A stretch of DNA of 64,000 nt from Agrilutibacter niabensis (lineage in GTDB: Bacteria; Pseudomonadota; Gammaproteobacteria; Xanthomonadales; Xanthomonadaceae). The position numbers and the translations under genes are program-made. The stretch lies in NCBI RefSeq assembly GCF_042657165.1, contig NZ_JBHSNJ010000013.1:682001-746000 (forward strand). Reading direction: 5' to 3'. Position 1 is the stretch's first letter. Each line of letters opens with the position of its first letter. Positions 62,041 to 64,000 of this stretch are shown one piece after another. The notes under the pieces were generated by a model. The model was not told the DNA's origin. It saw only the letters and a program-made list of their open reading frames with translations, and made no database searches.

Positions 62041-62981
62041 AACTCGCGATCCTCTCGCGCAACAGCAAGCTCTATTCCACCCGTCGCCTGGTGGAAGCCG
62101 CCCGTGAGCGCGGCCACACCGTTCGCGTGCTCGATCCGCTGCGCTGTTACATACGCATCGCCACCGACGGCTTCGCCATGCACTACAAGGGCCGGCAGAT
62201 CACCGGCTACGACGCCGTGATCCCGCGCGTGGGCGCGTCGATCACGCGCTACGGCTCGGCGGTGCTGCGCCAGTTCGAGATGATGGGCAGCTACACGCCC
62301 AATCCTTCCGACGCGATCCTGAAGGCACGCGACAAGCTGCGCTGCCATCAGCTGCTTGCCGCGCAGGGCATCGGCATGCCGGCAACGGTGTTCGGCGACA
62401 ACCCCGACGACACCCAGGACCTGCTGGCCATGCTTGGCCCGCCACCGCACGTCATCAAGCTCAACGAGGGCACGCAGGGTGCGGGTGTGATGCTGACCGA
62501 GAAGCCCTCCGCCTCGCGCAGCGTGATCGAGGCGCTGCGTGGCCTCTACGCCAATTTCCTGGTGCAGGAATTCGTCGCCGAGGCCAAGGGCGCGGACCTG
62601 CGCTGCTTCGTGGTCGGCGATGCGGTGGTCGCGGCAATGAAGCGGCAGGCGCCCAAGGGCGAATTCCGGTCCAACCTCCATCGCGGCGGCAGCGCAAAGG
62701 GTATTCGCGCGAGCGCAACCGAACAGGAAGTCGCGATCCGTGCCGCGAAGGCCCTGGGCCTGGGCATAGCGGGTGTCGATCTGATCCGGTCCAAACGTGG
62801 ACCGCTGGTGCTCGAGGTGAATGCATCGCCAGGATTGGAGGGCATCGAGGCGGCCAGCGGCGAGGACATTGCCGGGGCCGTGATCGAGTTCGTGGGGGGG
62901 CGGTTCGGCCGGCGGGGTTCCCGGGTGGCCGGGGTGGCACGCGCCCCGAGCGAAAAATCGTCGCCCAGGAATTATGCTTAG
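62037..62981 (+). CDS. rimK: Ribosomal protein S6-glutamate ligase RimK
   Basis: RimK is an ATP-grasp enzyme that adds glutamates to the C-terminus of ribosomal protein S6 and can make poly-glutamate. The 314-residue protein begins [20 protein letters not shown], with [20 protein letters not shown], the ATP-grasp core [16 protein letters not shown], the loop [28 protein letters not shown] and the metal-binding end [15 protein letters not shown]. The ATG overlaps the rimB stop by 4 bases. The C-terminal 25 residues are Gly/Arg-rich and less conserved. In other bacteria RimK activity is tuned by c-di-GMP. Confidence 0.95.
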   Translation: [314 protein letters not shown]

Positions 62982-63046
62982 ATATCAGCAATTTAGTTGT
63001 TAAATGCTGATTCTGAAGCGGGTGTCGCTCGCCCAAATAACGAATT

Positions 63047-63075
63047 TTTACATGCTCGTTTTAACGGACTTTTAG
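63047..63075 (+). promoter_or_regulatory. Possible promoter of the candidate small RNA
   Basis: TTTACA (63047-63052) and TTTTAG (63070-63075) are 17 bases apart in an AT-rich stretch. The -10 is only a 3/6 match. Confidence 0.35.
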
Positions 63076-63081
63076 TCCCGG

Positions 63082-63210
63082 CAGGCGTAGCCTGAGCACA
63101 CCGGAATCCCGCTGCTTCCTCGTCAGTAGTCGGTCGCAGGATGACGGTAATCGGGGCAATACCCTTTTTGACCCGGATGCGGCGGCCCCGCATCCGGGTC
63201 TTCTTTTTTC
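63082..63210 (+). ncRNA. Candidate small RNA or transcribed leader
   Basis: A region of about 130 bases lies between a promoter-like pair and a strong terminator. It contains a hairpin CAGGC-GTA-GCCTG and a second short GGG/CCC hairpin followed by TTTTT just before the terminator. No open frame with a ribosome binding site is present. It could be a free small RNA, the 3' end of the rimB-rimK message, or an attenuated leader of the downstream regulator. Confidence 0.35.
63170..63210 (+). terminator. Strong terminator between rimK and the response regulator
   Basis: GACCCGGATGC and GCATCCGGGTC form a perfect 11-bp stem followed by TTCTTTTTTC. It is 190 bases after the rimK stop, far for a simple rimK terminator. 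Confidence 0.9.
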
Positions 63211-63284
63211 AGGCCTGCAATTGCGTCGAGGATGGATGGGATGGGCTGCCCGCGCGGCACGCCCGCGCCGGTCACGCGCTCCTT

Positions 63285-63327
63285 TCGAGCAGATTTGTTA
63301 ATTTGACTCGAGCAGATTTGTTAATTT
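63285..63327 (+). repeat. Tandem 20-base direct repeat upstream of the response regulator
   Basis: TCGAGCAGATTTGTTAATTT occurs at 63285-63304 and again, identically, at 63308-63327, separated by GAC (23-base period). It lies about 90 bases before the response-regulator start. It may be a pair of binding sites for an OmpR-family regulator, perhaps for its own product; this is inference. Confidence 0.75.
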
Positions 63328-63416
63328 CAGCCAGACGCCTTCGGTCGCGCGAGCCGCGCTTCCGGAACCCGGCAGCGGCCGCACGGTCGAAGCCCTATCT
63401 GAAGACGGACGGTCCC

Positions 63417-64000
63417 ATGCGCATCCTTGTCATCGAAGACAACCAGGACATAGCCGCCAACCTTGGAGATTTCCTCGAGGACCGCGGTCACACCGTGGAC
63501 TTCGCCGCAGACGGCATTACCGGGTTGCACCTCGCCGTGGTGCATGAATTCGACGCCATCGTGCTCGATCTCAACCTGCCGGGCCTCGACGGCCTGGAAG
63601 TCTGCCGCAAGCTGCGCAACGAAGCGCGCAAGCAGACGCCGGTGCTGGTACTGACCGCGCGTGACTCGCTGGACAACAAGCTGGCCGGCTTCGATTCCGG
63701 CGCCGACGACTACCTGATCAAGCCGTTCGCGTTGCAGGAAGTCGAGGTCCGCCTGAATGCGCTTGCGCGACGCGGCCGCGGCGTGCAGACACGCGTGCTC
63801 AACACCGCCGACCTCGAATACAACCTCGATACCCTGGAAGTGCGCCGCCAGGGCAAGCTGCTGCAGCTCAACCCGACCGCGCTGAAGATCCTGCAGGCGC
63901 TCATGGAAGCCTCGCCAGCGGTGGTGACGCGCCAGGAGCTGGAAACCCGGGTGTGGGGCGAGGAACTGCCGGATTCGGATTCCCTGCGCGTGCATATCCA
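63417..64000 (+). CDS. OmpR-family two-component response regulator (partial, ColR/PhoP-like)
   Basis: The window ends inside this gene; about 194 residues are visible. The receiver domain has the acidic pair ED near residues 7-8, the phosphoacceptor Asp51 (IVLDLNLPG), Thr80 (VLTARDSLD) and Lys102 (DDYLIKPFALQEVEV). A winged-helix DNA-binding domain starts near residue 125 (LEVRRQGKLLQLNPTALKIL) and continues to VWGEELPDSDSLRVHI. The sequence looks closest to the ColR/PhoP group, but no name is assigned. A histidine kinase gene would be expected downstream. ATG at 63417 is preceded by a GGACGG-like sequence. Confidence 0.93.
   Translation, partial: MRILVIEDNQDIAANLGDFLEDRGHTVDFAADGITGLHLAVVHEFDAIVLDLNLPGLDGLEVCRKLRNEARKQTPVLVLTARDSLDNKLAGFDSGADDYLIKPFALQEVEVRLNALARRGRGVQTRVLNTADLEYNLDTLEVRRQGKLLQLNPTALKILQALMEASPAVVTRQELETRVWGEELPDSDSLRVHI

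Larger units (their letters stand above)
62982..63416. other. 435-base non-coding region before the response regulator gene
   Basis: The first 95 bases are AT-rich compared with the rest of the window. They contain an imperfect palindrome TCAGCAATTTA/TAAATGCTGA (62985-63010) directly after the rimK stop, then a promoter-like pair and a small hairpin. A strong terminator follows at 63170-63210, then a GC-rich spacer and a 20-base tandem repeat (63285-63327). No protein gene is supported. Confidence 0.6.

Overview
This is a 64 kb stretch of a GC-rich bacterial chromosome. Gene content and order suggest a gammaproteobacterium of the Xanthomonadaceae/Lysobacteraceae (Lysobacter, Luteimonas or a relative); this is inferred from protein character and gene order, not from a search. 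Supporting signs are the divergent mrcA / pilMNOPQ pair, a tkt-gap-pgk-pyk-class I aldolase neighbourhood, rimB-rimK followed by an OmpR-family regulator, and a TonB-dependent receptor. It reads as ordinary core chromosome: no prophage, insertion sequence, integrase, CRISPR array or rRNA operon was seen. One tRNA gene (Gly, CCC anticodon) is present.

Layout: 1-4.7 kb, end of a TonB-dependent receptor, recG, a nucleoside hydrolase and rpmE2. 5.2-7.3 kb, gltA and a convergent conserved hypothetical gene. 7.4-15.5 kb, mrcA (PBP1A) divergent from the type IV pilus operon pilMNOPQ. 15.5-22.4 kb, a six-gene MoxR/Bat operon (MoxR ATPase, DUF58, DUF4381, two VWA proteins, BatD) with overlapping or abutting genes. 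22.5-28.2 kb, a DAACS symporter, transketolase and 2,4-dienoyl-CoA reductase. 28.2-33.1 kb, a minus-strand block with a methyltransferase, an acetyl-CoA hydrolase/transferase, a decayed YeeE/YedE gene, a Blh-like metallo-hydrolase and an S1/P1 nuclease. 33.2-44.1 kb, glycolysis (gap, pgk, pyk, class I aldolase) interleaved with two membrane-associated DUF proteins, a HAD phosphatase and a small lipoprotein with a metzincin-like zinc motif. 44.2-45.4 kb, two adjacent frameshifted genes (macrodomain and a DUF6498-like membrane protein). 45.5-49.8 kb, an RND efflux adaptor and pump. 49.8-58.5 kb, a TrmH-type methyltransferase, a zinc-ribbon methyltransferase, an M28 peptidase, mscL, a fumarylacetoacetase-family enzyme, a Rieske protein, an SLC13/RCK transporter, trmB and thiG. 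58.5-64 kb, thiS, a GDSL autotransporter esterase, tRNA-Gly, rimB, rimK, a non-coding AT-rich stretch and the start of an OmpR-family response regulator.

The most interesting signal is in the 504-base gap between thiS and thiG. On the plus strand, opposite to both thi genes, positions 58712-58809 match the architecture of a class I cyclic-di-GMP riboswitch (GEMM-I): closing stem, GNRA-capped hairpin, the CGCAAAGCC signature, a second hairpin and a GAUGGCCAGGUUCCC 3' element. No gene sits directly downstream; the next plus-strand gene is the GDSL autotransporter esterase, reached only by transcribing antisense through thiS. Other points of note are a set of genes with a -10-like hexamer exactly 6 bases before the start codon (candidate leaderless mRNAs), a candidate small RNA or leader with a strong terminator and a 20-base tandem repeat upstream of the response regulator, and two patches of gene decay.
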